DNA of 64,000 nucleotides from Hormiphora californensis (GCA_020137815.1 CM035357.1:558001-622000), one strand, 5' to 3'; positions 1 to 33,735 are shown, numbered from the stretch's first letter. Notes: generated from the sequence alone by a model not told the origin. Numbers and translations are program-made.

Positions 1-49
1 TACGTTACCCCCTGTTGTTACCCCCATATTATTACCCCCTATTGTTAGC

Positions 50-72
50 ACTCTCTCTTTCCCACTCTCCAG
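50..72 (+). promoter_or_regulatory. Splice-acceptor-like site just upstream of the TOP2 start codon
   Basis: A pyrimidine-rich run ends in CAG at 70-72, and the TOP2 ATG is at 76. It could be the acceptor of a 5'UTR intron or a spliced-leader trans-splice site. The other plus-strand genes show the same arrangement. No TATA box is visible in the 75 bases available. Confidence 0.45.
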
Positions 73-75
73 AGA

Positions 76-22882
<22,807 letters not shown>

Positions 22883-23368
22883 TCAGGATGGATCACTGAA
22901 TCGGTTAGGATGCAGACGGAGTGAGGTGACTGTAATAAGGAAGTATTGCTGAGCAAAATGGTATGCCATGTTGAAATGGAGAAGAAGCACACAGATGGTA
23001 TCTGAGATATAACTGCTGAGACTCAGATAAACTGACGGTCACAGAGCGTGTTGCTAGTATTTATTTAATGTTATACTGTTTTTATTTTGTTGCAACACTA
23101 AATTTTCAGTCCTCTCATTTGTCTGGTGTTGTCAGTGCTACTGATAGGGCCCCGATAGGGCAACACGTTTACCGCACGTTTACCTAGTTTTCCTTTGTTA
23201 GCGGCGGTATTACGCCGCGCACCTCACACAATACTTTTAGCGCCGCGCCTCCGCAAGAATTTTCTGCCCGTGTTCTTTTATCGCGAACTTCTTCAAAACT
23301 TTTTGAAAACGGAGTTCAAACCCTAATTTTAAGTCTCTCAACCTCATCCCCTACTGTCAGAATAATCA
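22883..23368. other. Intergenic gap TOP2 to zinc-finger gene (486 bp)
   Basis: This holds the TOP2 3'UTR and the 5' side of the next gene. I see no canonical AATAAA, no TATA box and no repeat. The last 30 bases are pyrimidine-rich and end in ctactgtcag, 8 nt before the next ATG. Confidence 0.5.
23331..23360 (+). promoter_or_regulatory. Acceptor-like site before the zinc-finger gene ATG
   Basis: The pyrimidine-rich tract ctctcaacctcatcccctac leads to a CAG ending at 23360, and the ATG is at 23369. It is a candidate spliced-leader acceptor or the end of a 5'UTR intron. Confidence 0.45.
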
Positions 23369-26326
23369 ATGGCCAGCTACATGCAAGACTTACACAGCAG
23401 ATCTGGGACCGGTAAGTTTGTCTTAAATCCATCCTTTTTTCCGTCGACTCACCGCCATTTTCTTCCAGCGCCCAACCAAAACAGAGCTCGTTCCCGCTCG
23501 CCGAGGAGAAGAGGTGGACATACTGCGTTTGTGAAAAGTGCCTCACAGTACCAGCAACCACCGTCCCATTATACCCAGCCACCACCGCCAGGTCCACAGC
23601 AACCACCCCTCCCTCAGGAACCTTTTCCTGAACAATATCCTGAGGCTCAGACGTTAGACTCAGACGTTAGGCTCAGACGTTAGATAAACTGTTAGATAAA
23701 CTACGTATTACCTATGGTATCAAACTGACTGCGTTGGAATGGTTTCGATCCTATCTTACAGGTAGAATGACATCTGTGAATATCGGGGAAGAGAACTCTC
23801 CATCAATCGAAATTGATATTGGAGTGCCACAAGGGTCTATCCTTGGACCGATCTTGTTTATTATGTATACCCGAGAGCTCCAAGATATTGCAGGTATATA
23901 TGGCCTACAAGTTCACATGTATGCTGATGATACCCAACTCTATGTCAGCTTCAACAGAAAGGACCGAGACAGCATCTTTGAGAACGTCCAAAAATGCCTG
24001 CAACACATTAAATGGTGGATGAAGACGAACTACCTAAAACTGAATGCAGGTAAAACCGAGGTGCTTTTTATTAACAACAAGGCTGATAAGACACCGAACC
24101 CTCTGTCTATCCTCCTTCAAAAGAACGATGATCAGCCGACTGAACCATCCACAGAAGCTCGTAATTTAGGAATCTGGTTTGATCAAACCCTCTCAATGTC
24201 ATCACACGTATCCCGAGTTATACAGTCTTGTTGGAGTCAGCTGGCGAACCTGTGGAGGATTAGGAAGGGACTCTCTGTGGAACTAAAAACTCAGCTTGTT
24301 CATGCACTTGTCCATTCCAGGCTTGATTTTGGTAATGCATTGTTAGTAGGACTCTCAAAACGTGATCTACAAAGACTACAAAAGGTGCAGAACAGTGCTA
24401 CCAGATTCATCTATGGTTCAAAAGGTAGACGTGGTGTTACTGAGATGAGGATGAAACTTCACTTCTTGCCAGTTGAGCAAAGAATCGAGTTCAAAATCTG
24501 CCTCTTGGTCTACAAATGTCTTCATGGACTTATGCCTGAGTATCTCTCAGAAATGATTACACGCAGACAACCAAAGACCAGAAAAGTTCGTCTCGATGAG
24601 GACCTGACCCTATTGGAAAGACGCCATGACCACAAATATCTTAGTACACAGAAGGCTTTCAGTGTATGTGCTCCTAAGATATGGAACAAGCTGCCCAGGA
24701 ATCTAAGAGAAGCGACATCTCTCGAAATGTTCAAGACAATGTTGAAGTCTTACCTTTTCGCAATCGCCTATCCTGATTGTAAAAAAGCGCCTGGACCACT
24801 GAGGACGAAAACTAGAATTCTAAACCCTTCCTGTCCATAATGGATCCTAAACTGAATCTAAAGACAAGACCCAAAGGCAAGACCCAAAGACAAGGCATCA
24901 TCCATAATCACCACACTATATTATGTTATCATATTACTATTTTAATCTCAATCAATCAATCAATTTAATAATTTTTTAATCAATTTTCTATGCTTTTTAT
25001 TTTTTTAACTGTATCATCTCAACCTGACTCATGCACCCAGCCCTACGGGCGTCTTATTTATTTTATAACTCCTTTTTATCTTTACCGCATTTTCCCACCA
25101 TCACCCCTTTTTATATTTTATTTAGTTCAAACTGTTAGCATGCACATTGTCCCTCACTAAGCCCTTTTTATTTACATCTATATTTTATACCAATCAACTT
25201 ATTTCATTATCTAATCATCTTTTTACCCTAATTACTTATCTTTAATCAATTTAATCATAGTAAGCATTATTTATGGCTTTACTCTGGCTTTGAGATGGCC
25301 GCTATAGACGCGGTGAGAGTCTTAACGATAATCTCGGTGTTCTTTTAGTTATATCTATTAGTTCGAGTAATACGAGTAGTGGACTATCATATTTAACGCA
25401 TGATAGCGGGATATAAATGTTCGATATTATTATTATTATTATTATTATAGACTGGGTTAGTACTTTCTAAACAAATGATTGTGTTACGTTAACATAGATT
25501 AGTAAAGTAAATACCTCTAAAAATCGTAAACGATTGTAACCGTCCACTATTGTTTCAGATACGCAGGTGACGGTTACCAAGGTTACAACGGTTACTCGAA
25601 CGCCGCTCAGTATGCCTCCCACCCCGCTCCAGTCCAATACCCCTCCCACCACCAATACCCCTCAGCCTACCAAAGACCTGCTCCTCCCCAATACCACCAA
25701 CCCCAACAAACCTACTACACACAACAAGATCACCAGTACCAAGATATGAGGGGTTACAGGAACCCACCACCCCCCAGGAGAGAAGAAAAACCAGCTCAAC
25801 AGGGTGATTGGACGTGTACCAGGTGTCTGTTTAACAACTTTGCAAACAGGACGTCCTGCTACAAGTGCAGCATGGAAAAACCTGAGAATGCGCCCATGAC
25901 ACTTGATCTGAAGAAATGGGAGTGCGGGGATTGCTTTGCTATGAACCATGAAAAAAGGATGGACTGTTTCAAGTGCCAGAAAGCTAAACCACAAGATGCT
26001 AAAGAGTGTGATAATCTCAAAGATTGGGAATGTAGTAGTTGTAAGACGTATAACAATGCTCGTAGGACCAACTGTATCCGGTGTGATGGAGCGAGGCCGG
26101 GAAGGGAGAAGGAGTTGGAAGGCTAACCCAGATTGGAAGTGTGGAGGGTGTGGTATAATGAACTGGAGCTGGAGACCGGTGTGTTATAAATGTGGGGAGA
26201 GTGCTGATGGGGGGTCCTTTCCAACTGAGCCACCCGCTGATTGGGAATGTGGGCACGTGCGGGAAAAGTAACTGGGCGAGGAGAGATAAGTGTTACTCGT
26301 GCAGGGTACCCAAACAAAATAGTTAA
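23369..26326 (+). CDS. RanBP2-type zinc-finger RNA-binding protein, five fingers
   Basis: Exons: 23369-23411, 23469-23652, 25559-26326; about 330 aa after correction. The N-terminus has an RSRSPRRRGG patch and a Gln/Pro/Tyr-rich low-complexity region. Five fingers of the W-x-C-x2-C-x3-N-x6-C-x2-C type follow, for example DWTCTRCLFNNFANRTSCYKC shortened to its core, ending near SCRVPKQNS. RanBP2 fingers of this form bind single-stranded RNA (ZRANB2) or ubiquitin. The SR-like patch favours a nuclear RNA role. Two one-base overcalls, GG at 26121-26122 and GGG at 26251-26253, break the frame before fingers 4 and 5; removing one base each restores both. The exon 2 donor is a weak GTTAGA in a 13-bp triplicate. 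Intron 2 contains a LINE. Confidence 0.8.
23641..23695 (+). repeat. 13-bp triplication at the zinc-finger gene exon 2 donor
   Basis: The string ctcagacgttag occurs three times in tandem. Candidate donors ac/GTTAG lie at 23653, 23666 and 23679, spaced 13 bp. Only the first gives the phase needed by exon 3 (25559). Confidence 0.6.
23690..25450 (+). mobile_element. 5'-truncated CR1/L2-type LINE in intron 2 of the zinc-finger gene
   Basis: The element begins inside the reverse transcriptase (LDKLRITYGIKLTALEWF) and ends in an (ATT)n tail at about 25424-25448, the simple-repeat tail typical of the CR1/L2 group. It lies in the same direction as the host gene. 5' truncation is the usual result of target-primed reverse transcription. 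Confidence 0.85.
23734..24840 (+). pseudogene. LINE reverse transcriptase, C-terminal part
   Basis: An open frame of 368 aa with GVPQGSILGPILFIMY and the catalytic YADDTQLY motif, followed by the thumb and the conserved C-terminal block (KTNYLKLNAGKTEVLF; KVQNSATRFIYG; HFLPVEQRIEFKI; WNKLPRNLREA). The endonuclease and the first RT motifs are missing. The frame is undamaged, so insertion is recent, but it cannot act alone. Confidence 0.85.
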
Positions 26327-26796
26327 TTGAGAGATCTTTTTAGTTGATGATTGAGCGGACAATCAATTTGGTTGAAGAATGAATCAATTGCCTGACTATT
26401 CAGTAGCAGTTGTTGTAAGATGTGTTTCAGATGTGAAGTTGTAAGATGATGTTTCAGATGATGTGAAGTTGTTGTTGTCTAGTTTGTACCCTTCTTCGAT
26501 TTGAGAGAATTGAAAATGGGTGCAAACTGGACAAAGTTGTTGCGTTGTATGCCTATATCATTATTTCTTGTTTTTACAAGTGTGTGTTTTAATCTGCCCC
26601 GAGTATTTCCAGTACATCCAAGACCACGATTAATGCCGATATCTGCAGTACAAGCCCCCCAGAACTTTATTAATTGTTGTCAAGAACGGTACGAAACTGG
26701 GGGCCCCAGTTTCGACTTTCGTACCATTCTTGACGACAACCAATGACGTTCCCAGAATTCTAACCCAATATTCATTCCTAGCCTCTTCCAGTAACC
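26327..26796. other. Intergenic gap zinc-finger gene to SNRPD2 (470 bp)
   Basis: It contains an imperfect palindrome at about 26675-26741 (ttgtcaagaacggtacgaaactg against its complement around gggcccc), probably a tiny MITE. No TATA box. It ends with a pyrimidine-rich AG at 26790-26791, 5 nt before the SNRPD2 ATG. Confidence 0.5.
26771..26791 (+). promoter_or_regulatory. Acceptor-like site before the SNRPD2 ATG
   Basis: ttcattcctagcctcttccag ends at 26791; the start codon is at 26797 in a good context (accATGG). Candidate spliced-leader acceptor. Confidence 0.5.
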
Positions 26797-29077
26797 ATGG
26801 CAACCACAACTTCACTTTCCAAACCCAAGTCTGAGCTGACGGAGGAGGAGCTGGCTAAGAAAGAAGAGGAGGAATTCAACACTGGACCTCTCTCTGTTCT
26901 CACCCAGAGTGTCAAGAATAACACTCAGGTAATGCAGAAATGAGAAACCGTCCTCACGGTGTCCTTTTTGAGGGGAGGGGGGGGGAAGACCATCCTATCC
27001 TGTTTTCGGGGGCTTATTATTTTCCTCGCGGTGTCCCATAAAACCGTCCTATTTGCCTTTTGGGGCCTTGTTATTTTCGGGGAGATGGTGCCTAATGCAA
27101 GCTGTACCGTGAATCAAGTGAATCTTATTGAATTGCGAGTCTCACAACATGTAGTGATTTGAGATGGAAGTATTTGGTTTTTCTCCAAACAAACAAAAAC
27201 ACACGATCTAACATTGCAAAAAAGGGTAAATTAAACAGGATGCGTCCATCACAAGTCTCTGTCTCAGCCGGCTGGTTCTCTTTGTCTGTTCAGCGATAAA
27301 ATCTGGGCCTCTCTCTCTGTCTGTAGAAAAGCGCTGTCTAACAGAGCTCTATCTGACAGCGCTTCTCTTAAAGAGTTCCATCACTCCAATAGGGCCACTA
27401 AGATGTTGTTGTTGTGGTATCATCTCCCTCGTTCTCATTTCCAGTAACATCATCCTCAGCTGCAGCAGGTGCATCAGCAGCAGCAGCACCACCAGATCCA
27501 GAGTTGTTTCCTCCTGAACCTCCCTTGTTTTGCCCGTCATTTCGTCTGGCACGTTTCTTGAGGGGCCTCATGTAACTGAAATAATATAGTGTTAGAAATT
27601 GAAATGAACCCCTTCATGATAGAGGGTGAGCGGGTGAGTGAAAGTTTGGGACTACTGTTTAGGAGACTGAGATTTACTTTTTGTGAGAAATAACGAACAG
27701 ACCAGCTTCCTCTGCATCTCCCAGGGCTGTGGATTCGTGGTCCTCCTCCTGGTGAAATAAAGGGGGTTAATAAGGAGTATCAGATTGGGTTCACACACAC
27801 TTTTTTAGTATAAAGTCTTAGTTGCAACAACAACCCTGATATAAAGGGGTCCAATGCACCAATTATCGATGTTATAATTAGCAACATTAGTGTAACAATT
27901 AGTAGTAAAAATTAGTAGTAACATTCACCTGGATAACAGCGGAGTTGCTGATGGAAAAGAGTAGTCCGATGGCTAGTACAAATAGTAACATGGCGTGTTG
28001 ATGGTAGTGGTTATAGGGGATGTGTAGTGTTTTGTTGGGGTATACTCTGAGAGAAATGGAATGGTTGCTACTGCTTTTATACCCCATCGAGGAGAGAGAG
28101 AGAGAGAGAGGGGGAATAGTGCGTTAGGGGAATTTCTCATGTTGAATCGGACCTTGATGCTAAAAAATAACAACTGAAAGAGTGAATGGAGATAGAGAGA
28201 AGGCGAATAGGAAAGAGAGAGTAAGAGAGAGTAAGAGAGAACAAGAGAGGGAGGGAGAGAGAGAGAGGGAGGGAGAGAAATATTCCATTAACATCACTAC
28301 TACGGTTCAACAAGTTTTATGGTGTATAGTACGCTTTTAGCGTTTAATCGTTAACCACTCAATGCCAGCTTAGTGAACGGGAGGGAGAGAAAAATAAATG
28401 GAGAGATAGAGAGAAAGATAGCTGGGGAGAGAGCATGTTATTTAGCCTAATCACGTGATTTGGTCTCACAGTGAAACTCTCACTGGATCTAAGAGTCTTT
28501 ACTCTTTACTGTACCACCAATTCTTCCGAACCCTCACAGAGTAGTTTGAGCTTTACAATACTGAACAGTGAACCTCTATACCTGTTATATACCTGTTATA
28601 CCTCTTCTCCAATTCCTTACTGAACCTGTACAGTGTGTTTGAACCTCCAACTCTTTTCGACAGGTGTTGATCAACTGCAGAAACAACAGGAAGCTCCTGT
28701 GTCGAGTGAAGGCATTTGACAGACATTGCAACATGCTGCTGGAAAATGTCAAGGAATTGTGGACAGAGACCCCTAAAACTGGGAAGGGAAAGAAGAAGGC
28801 CAAGCCTGTAAACAGGTATTAGATTCTTTAATTGACTATATCGAGGGAAATTATCCTCCCTGTAAATCGGCATTCTGGTTAATCGGGGGCCGTTAAGTCG
28901 GGGTCTGACTGTATATGTTTCAAACAGTTTGAAAAATAACCCCCCCCCCCGCCCCAACCCCCCAATACTTTTTCTAAAAAAAACTTATTTTTCAGGGACC
29001 GTTATATTCCCAAGCTGTTCCTGCGAGGTGACAGCGTTATCTTGGTACTGAGGAATCCCCGACTGGGCGGAAAGTAG
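26797..29077 (+). CDS. SNRPD2: Small nuclear ribonucleoprotein Sm D2
   Basis: Exons: 26797-26928, 28664-28815, 28996-29077; 121 aa, against about 118 in vertebrates. It is a core Sm-ring protein of U1, U2, U4 and U5 snRNPs, acting in pre-mRNA splicing. The N-terminal helix carries [20 protein letters not shown]. The Sm1 motif is [20 protein letters not shown] followed by HCNMLLENV. The Sm2 motif is [15 protein letters not shown]. Phases 0, 2 and 0 agree at the junctions. Intron 1 (1.7 kb) contains a minus-strand gene for a small secreted protein. The gene lies 470 bp after the zinc-finger gene and 289 bp before GINS1 on the same strand, and its AG-proximal start fits an operon-like arrangement. 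Identity is secure. Confidence 0.96.
27398..27991 (-). CDS. Small secreted, prohormone-like protein nested antisense in SNRPD2 intron 1
   Basis: Three exons on the minus strand, 27991-27929, 27748-27678 and 27575-27398, with phases 0 and 2 that match, give 103 aa. Residues 1-18 form a clear signal peptide ([18 protein letters not shown]). An acidic segment ([16 protein letters not shown]) is followed by [19 protein letters not shown], with a strong dibasic/furin-like cleavage site. The tail is Gly/Asn/Ala/Asp/Thr-rich low complexity. This layout (signal, acidic spacer, candidate peptide, basic site, filler) resembles a neuropeptide or peptide-hormone precursor, but there is no Cys and no Gly amidation signal before the basic site. 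I recognise no family. The TATA promoter at 28075 supports a real gene. Confidence 0.65.
28075..28082 (-). promoter_or_regulatory. TATA box for the nested secreted-protein gene
   Basis: The minus strand reads GGGGTATAAAAGCAG around here, the same core as at 4017-4026. The ATG is 84 nt downstream at 27991. It lies beside a GA-rich tract in SNRPD2 intron 1. Confidence 0.65.
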
Positions 29078-29289
29078 AGTGTGGACAGAATAGACTGTTT
29101 TATTTTGTTTTATTATGTCATAATATATCTCTCGAAGGTAGCTGCATACCCTTCAGCCTTCTTAAAATCAGACTGTTTTCATTTTGTCCCTTTGTCACAA
29201 TTTCCCATCATTGCGGTACTGTCGGTTTCATTGATGAATGGACTTCTCTCATAAATCACAAGTTGTAATTCACAGTTCACACCCCTGCT

Positions 29290-29351
29290 ACATTCTGCAG
29301 AGTTGCCCCCATTCTGTCCCGTGTGTCAACCATTATCTAAACTCTATCCAG
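29290..29351 (+). promoter_or_regulatory. Acceptor-like sites before the GINS1 ATG
   Basis: Two pyrimidine-rich AG sites precede the start codon at 29366: cattctgcag ending 29300 and actctatccag ending 29351. The intergenic distance from the SNRPD2 stop is only 289 bp, with no TATA box. Confidence 0.4.
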
Positions 29352-29365
29352 CCACAGTTTATGAT

Positions 29366-31327
29366 ATGTTTGGTGAGAAGGCGGTAGCATTAGTTAAAGA
29401 GGAGCACAGGACACCCTCTGAACAACTCCAACCCCTCAATGAGGATCTCATTAGACAGGTTTGTTATGTTCCAACCATCATTTACATTTGGGGCGCCTCG
29501 GTAAAAGTATTTGATTTAGGCCTAGAGTTCTATTTTTATTCTTGAGTCGCCTGACACTGTGATTTTTAGTTGGTTACGAAGTTACCCCTTGTCAGCGTGC
29601 GCGAAGGTCGGGGGATAATTCGTAACCAAGAGTTTTAGATTAAAAAGAAAGTGTGAACAATTCAAGTTTATTCCAGGTGCTAGCAGAGATGGGTGCACTA
29701 TGTGAGGCAAACAAGACTGATATTGATATCATGAGAACTGATGAGGGGGAGCATGAGAAAATGTTGCCAAGGTGAGAAAAATTTAGTTTAATTAAAGTGA
29801 GAGTGGACCGAATCAGAATTGGACAATTTTGTTGTAGGTAGTAGAGATTAGCTTTCTGAGCATTTTGAGTTTTTGTCGCTCAAAATCGACCCACCCATCA
29901 CTGAGGTATTTTTGTTATGTTGGGAGAACTCCTGTTTAATCAGTATGTATAAAACAGAATAGAAACAATCGTGGTGTTTTACTAACACATTCTGAATATA
30001 AGCAGTGAGGTTGACATGTCCATGCACAGAAGCAGGGCAATGCAAGCCAGCATATTAAAAATTTAAAGAATGTGTTAGTAAAACACACGGATTTTTTCTA
30101 TCCTGTTTGATAAATATTGATCCAGCAGAAATTCTCCCAACATAACAAAAATATCTCAGTGATGGGTGGGTCGATTTTGAGCGGCAAAAACGCAAAATGC
30201 TCAGAAAGCTAATCTCTACTACCTACAACAAACTTGTCCAATTCTGATCCGGTCCACTCTCACTTTAAATATTTAATTAACTATTTATTTAATTAAAACT
30301 AAACCCGATATATTCTGGTCCCAAGATTTCTTTTTTTCTATTAACCACCCCACCTCAGTTTCCTACTGCGACACTCAGCTCTGGAACACAACAGAAGGTG
30401 CACGTTAGCCTACCTGAAGGCAAGACTGGATAGAATTATTAGGTTTAGATGGGACCACGGGGCTGTACTACCTGAGGAGATACAAGTCAACCTACAGGAA
30501 CATGAGGTGAGAGGAGGGGATCAATATAATGTACCACAGTAGATAGCTGGAAAACTTATCAATGCCACCATTTCGATCAAAATGAATAAATCCGTTTGGA
30601 AGGGGGCTGTGTTTTGTGGGGATAGGCCAGCTGTGAAACTACATAACAATCTCTGATTTCAGAGGCTGTAACAATATGTTATCTGATTTCAGAAGCAATG
30701 GTTCAGCAAGTACAACAAGAACTTGGCGAACTATATGACGTCTCTACATGGCTTAGATCTAACTCAAAATACTGTCCCACCCAAATCACTTAAAATACAG
30801 GTCAGTGGTGTAACAGAGACAACGTTCTTTTGGCCTGTGAAATCGTGTAAATGTGTAATGTGTAAATTCCTTGGAATATTCCATCTTTGCAGTGCCTGCT
30901 GCAGTGCTGCTGCAGTAGTGGAAATTCCTTGGAATATTCCATCTCTGCAGTGCCTGCTGCAGTGCTGCTGCAGCAGTGGAAATTCCTTGGAATATTCCAT
31001 CTTTGCAGTGCCTGCTGCAGTGCTGCTGCAGTAGTGGAAATCGTGTAAATGTTTGGCCGAACCTAGAACTCACTAGAGTCTAGACGCCGGTTGAATGGTC
31101 CCAGTTTCAGAGATTTAGAGAAACAGTATAACAGTATAACACATATCCCGCATCAGTTCCTTCACACAGTGTCCCCCTCCCAGGTGCGATGTCTACAAGA
31201 ATATGGGGAGTTAGAAACAGAATCTGGGGAGATTGTGATGCTGACAATGAACTCTGAACACTACCTACCATTGTCAGAGTGTGAACCACTAATAAGACAG
31301 GGTGTTCTCCAGCATATGGGCAGTTGA
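29366..31327 (+). CDS. GINS1: GINS complex subunit 1 (PSF1)
   Basis: Exons: 29366-29458, 29677-29771, 30359-30506, 30693-30800, 31184-31327; 195 aa, against 196 in human. PSF1 is part of the GINS tetramer of the CMG replicative helicase, needed for initiation and fork progression. The chosen start gives MFGEKAVALV, matching the family N-terminus; an upstream in-frame ATG at 29303 is less likely. Exon 3 has HSALEHNRRCTLAYLKARL, exon 4 KNLANYMTSL and LDLTQNTVPPKSL, and exon 5 the C-terminal B domain ending CEPLIRQGVLQHMGS. All phases agree. Introns 2 and 4 contain a TA-flanked MITE and a 64-bp repeat. Its partner TOP2 also acts in replication and heads the same gene cluster. Confidence 0.95.
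29580..29629. mobile_element. 50-bp MITE with 9-bp target duplication (GINS1 intron 1)
   Basis: It runs ttggttacgaagttacccct to ttcgtaaccaa. Flanks are gatttttag (29571-29579) and gagttttag (29630-29638), an 8/9 match. Confidence 0.75.
29795..30265. mobile_element. Palindromic MITE with TA target duplication (GINS1 intron 2)
   Basis: Ends are aagtgagagtggaccg and its complement ending cggtccactctcactt. TA lies at 29793-29794 and 30266-30267. Arms of about 110 bp pair (aattggacaattttgttgtag ...). A half copy lies at about 40513-40545. Confidence 0.8.
30645..30700 (+). repeat. 30-bp duplication of the GINS1 exon 4 acceptor
   Basis: atctctgatttcagaggctg is followed by atctgatttcagaagcaatg, so acceptor AGs end at 30662 and 30692. 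Only the second enters the exon (KQWFSKYNK). Confidence 0.6.
30860..31040. repeat. 64-bp minisatellite, three copies, in GINS1 intron 4
   Basis: The unit contains attccttggaatattccatc, itself palindromic, and the palindrome-like ctgctgcagtgctgctgcag. It carries a tttgcag acceptor-like string but does not match exon 5. Confidence 0.85.
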
Positions 31328-32238
31328 GGGAGGTAATTGGAATCTTGGAGAGGATCAAAACCAAATAATAATGCCTGAAGTATCTGGGTCTGAAAACGGA
31401 GATCTTCTGAATCTGTGACACAGTGTGCCAATGTCTCCCGCCACATTGTTTAGTGCGCGGAGGACGCGCAGACCTCAGTATGTTGAAAGTACACCGTGTC
31501 AGCAATTCAAACCATTCTTTGCCCGACCCTCTTTTGGTAGAAACACCCCTCGTGCTGGAAAGGATTCACGCTCCCCCTCGTTATTATGCAAATTATCTTC
31601 TTGTTCGTAGCACGGACACTGTCATGCGACTCAATGATGTTCAGGGTAACTTTCAACATTTGGACAGAGACTCTGAGCTTATTGGTTTTTAAAGAGTATT
31701 AATATTTATTACTTCACACAATACAATTACATTCCAAAATGTACAACTGAATTTCCTAGAGAAAGTGTTTCTCCCTTTTCCTAGTGTCTGTGTCCGAAAA
31801 TCTTCTCTTTCGCCTTTTTATACCATCTCTCCTGAAACGAAACGGGTGTTATCACATAATGTATTTACACTTTACAGCTAGGACAGATGTCAAAAGGAAT
31901 GGTTTTCTATTCAAAAGGAAAAGAAGAATGAAGTGAGAATAAAAATGGGCTGAGATGATCAGATTGCACTGTCATGGCCTGACATGGATTTCTTAGGTGA
32001 GTATTCAACAATGTTCCTTTAAACGTCTTTTCAAAGTTCGATAACTGTTGTTGAATCGCTTTCAGTTGGTTAAGTCGAATGGAGAACTTGAGTGAAACCA
32101 CCACGGACAGGGATTGAGAAAGTTCTACTGACCATCAAAATATCAAGGTAAAATCCACTTACCCCCCCCCCCCCCCATTATCCTTCTCAATTATCTTAAA
32201 GTTGTCACCTCCACCTCCAAATAACTCCCTCCAATTAC
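31328..32238. other. GINS1 3' flank and space before the minus-strand gene
   Basis: A short frame at 31431-31610 (MSPATLFSARRTRRPQYVES, about 60 aa, Arg-rich, starting 104 nt after the GINS1 stop) could be a further small cistron or chance. On the minus strand a frame at 31907-32150 (LKFSIRLNQLKAIQQQLSNF) looks coiled-coil-like and may be a last exon of the 32-33 kb gene, but its splice phase does not fit, so it is not annotated. Confidence 0.3.
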
Positions 32239-33537
32239 CTTTCGTTTGTTGGGGCTGTCTTCATCATCACTAACATCGTCGACATCAGCAATTCTCTGAT
32301 TGGGTACTGCGTAATAGGTGCTCCCTCCCCCACTTCCCTTACTCTGTGGGGTGATGTGGGGTTAGGGGGTTAGATAGATGTGTATATAGAGGCCGAGGGG
32401 ATATATGGGGTTAGCTAGTTACTCTGAATGGATATATTATGTCGTGTTAGAGGGGATACATGTGGTTAGAGAGAGGATATTATCACGCATATAACCATTA
32501 TAGTCAGCGCCCAGGATCATCAAAGTGGTTAAATAATTAAACGTTTATCCGGATTTACACAACTCGCATCCATAACTCGCTGCGATTCTCACTCCACCTC
32601 TCACCCTTCTCACTCTGTCTATAGTAATGTGTGTAATTACATAATTACAGACACACACATTCTTCGAGGCAATCTCTCTCTCACATTATTCTCTGTACAT
32701 CTAGTCTCTCACTCAAACCAATCACTGAAATATCCAGGGGATTAACGATAATGGGTGCATGCAGAGAAGGCGAAAAATCCTACGTAAACCACCACACCCG
32801 GCGCAAGGGGGACGGGAACTGACCGGGAGTAGGTCACTGGGTATCAACGAGGGGGCTTCAGGAGGAACCACAGCAACCCAACCCTATCAACTTTACCTTG
32901 CCTAGCTCGACCCCCTTTAGGAGGGTCAGAACATAACAAACTCTACCTTGCCTAGCTCGACCCCCTTTAGGAGGGTCAGAACATAACAAACGAGTTCTGA
33001 TTGGTTGTTTACTTGTTTCGGTCGGTTCCTGGTTAGAACATAACAAACTTTACCTTGGGTAATGGTGGTGCAACAACACTCAAACACATCCTACCTGGGG
33101 TAATGGTGGTGCAACACTCAAACACATCCTACCTGGGGTAATGGTGGTGCAACACTCAAACACATCCTACCTGTGGTAATGGTGGTGCAACACTCAAACA
33201 CATCCTACCTGTGGTAATGGTGGTGCAACAACTGTGGGACACATTCTTGAGGAGCAGGGCGTCTCTTTTTCTCTGGCCTCCGCTTTGAGTCGCAAATCTC
33301 TGAGTTTGTCCCGGGATTCGTTGGATGGCAATTGCTCTTTCTTGGCAACAATCACTGAACAGGAAATAGTAAAATTGTTAGACTTTGTTAGGACTTGATT
33401 TGACCAAACTATTTCTCTCTCTCTCTCTCTCTTTCTCCCCCTCTTGGGCACGTCGCGCCCCTCATGTTCGCGCGCCCCTCATGTTCGCGCGCCCGTAGGG
33501 CGATCCCCCCCACGGGGCTTGCCCGTTACGTGGGCAA

Positions 33538-33633
<96 letters not shown>

Positions 33634-33735
33634 ACCTGATCCACTCATGTTGGTCTGAGGTGTGTACATATTTGAAATTATTGAGTCAGCGTCCTCTCCT
33701 TCTGTGTACTCTTTCCATCGATCTAACAACGTCCC
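32239..33735 (-). CDS. Unrecognised minus-strand gene, three internal exons
   Basis: Exons on the minus strand: 33735-33636 (GTLLDRWKEYTEGEDADSII...), 33354-33209 (VIVAKKEQLPSNESRDKLRD... ending VVAPPLPQ) and 32343-32239 (SKGSGGGSTYYAVPNQ..., DVDDVSDDEDSPNKRK). Acceptors and donors are canonical and phases 0, 1, 0, 0 agree. The encoded stretch is hydrophilic and acidic/basic, with SDDEDSPNKRK resembling a nuclear protein with phosphorylation and basic signals. No family is recognised, and neither the first nor the last exon is found. The donor of the second exon is repeated five times, and the donor of the first runs directly into (GA)n. Confidence 0.5.
33040..33235 (-). repeat. Tandem donor array in the unrecognised minus-strand gene, 38-bp units
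   Basis: The exon end GTTGCACCACCATTACCMCAG plus donor GTAGGATGTG recurs with exon-end equivalents at 33209, 33171, 33133, 33095 and 33054. The spacings are 38, 38, 38 and 41. The most upstream on the minus strand (33209) is taken as the true donor; 38 is not a multiple of 3, so choice of donor changes frame. Confidence 0.85.
33541..33630. repeat. (CT)n tract directly after a minus-strand donor
   Basis: Uninterrupted CT repeat starting 5 nt from the donor at 33635. Confidence 0.95.

Noticed and set aside
26501-26746. Small plus-strand frame with a hydrophobic start (MPISLFLVFTSVCF)
   Set aside because: Half of it is a palindrome, it sits in the gap before SNRPD2, and no splice or promoter evidence supports it.
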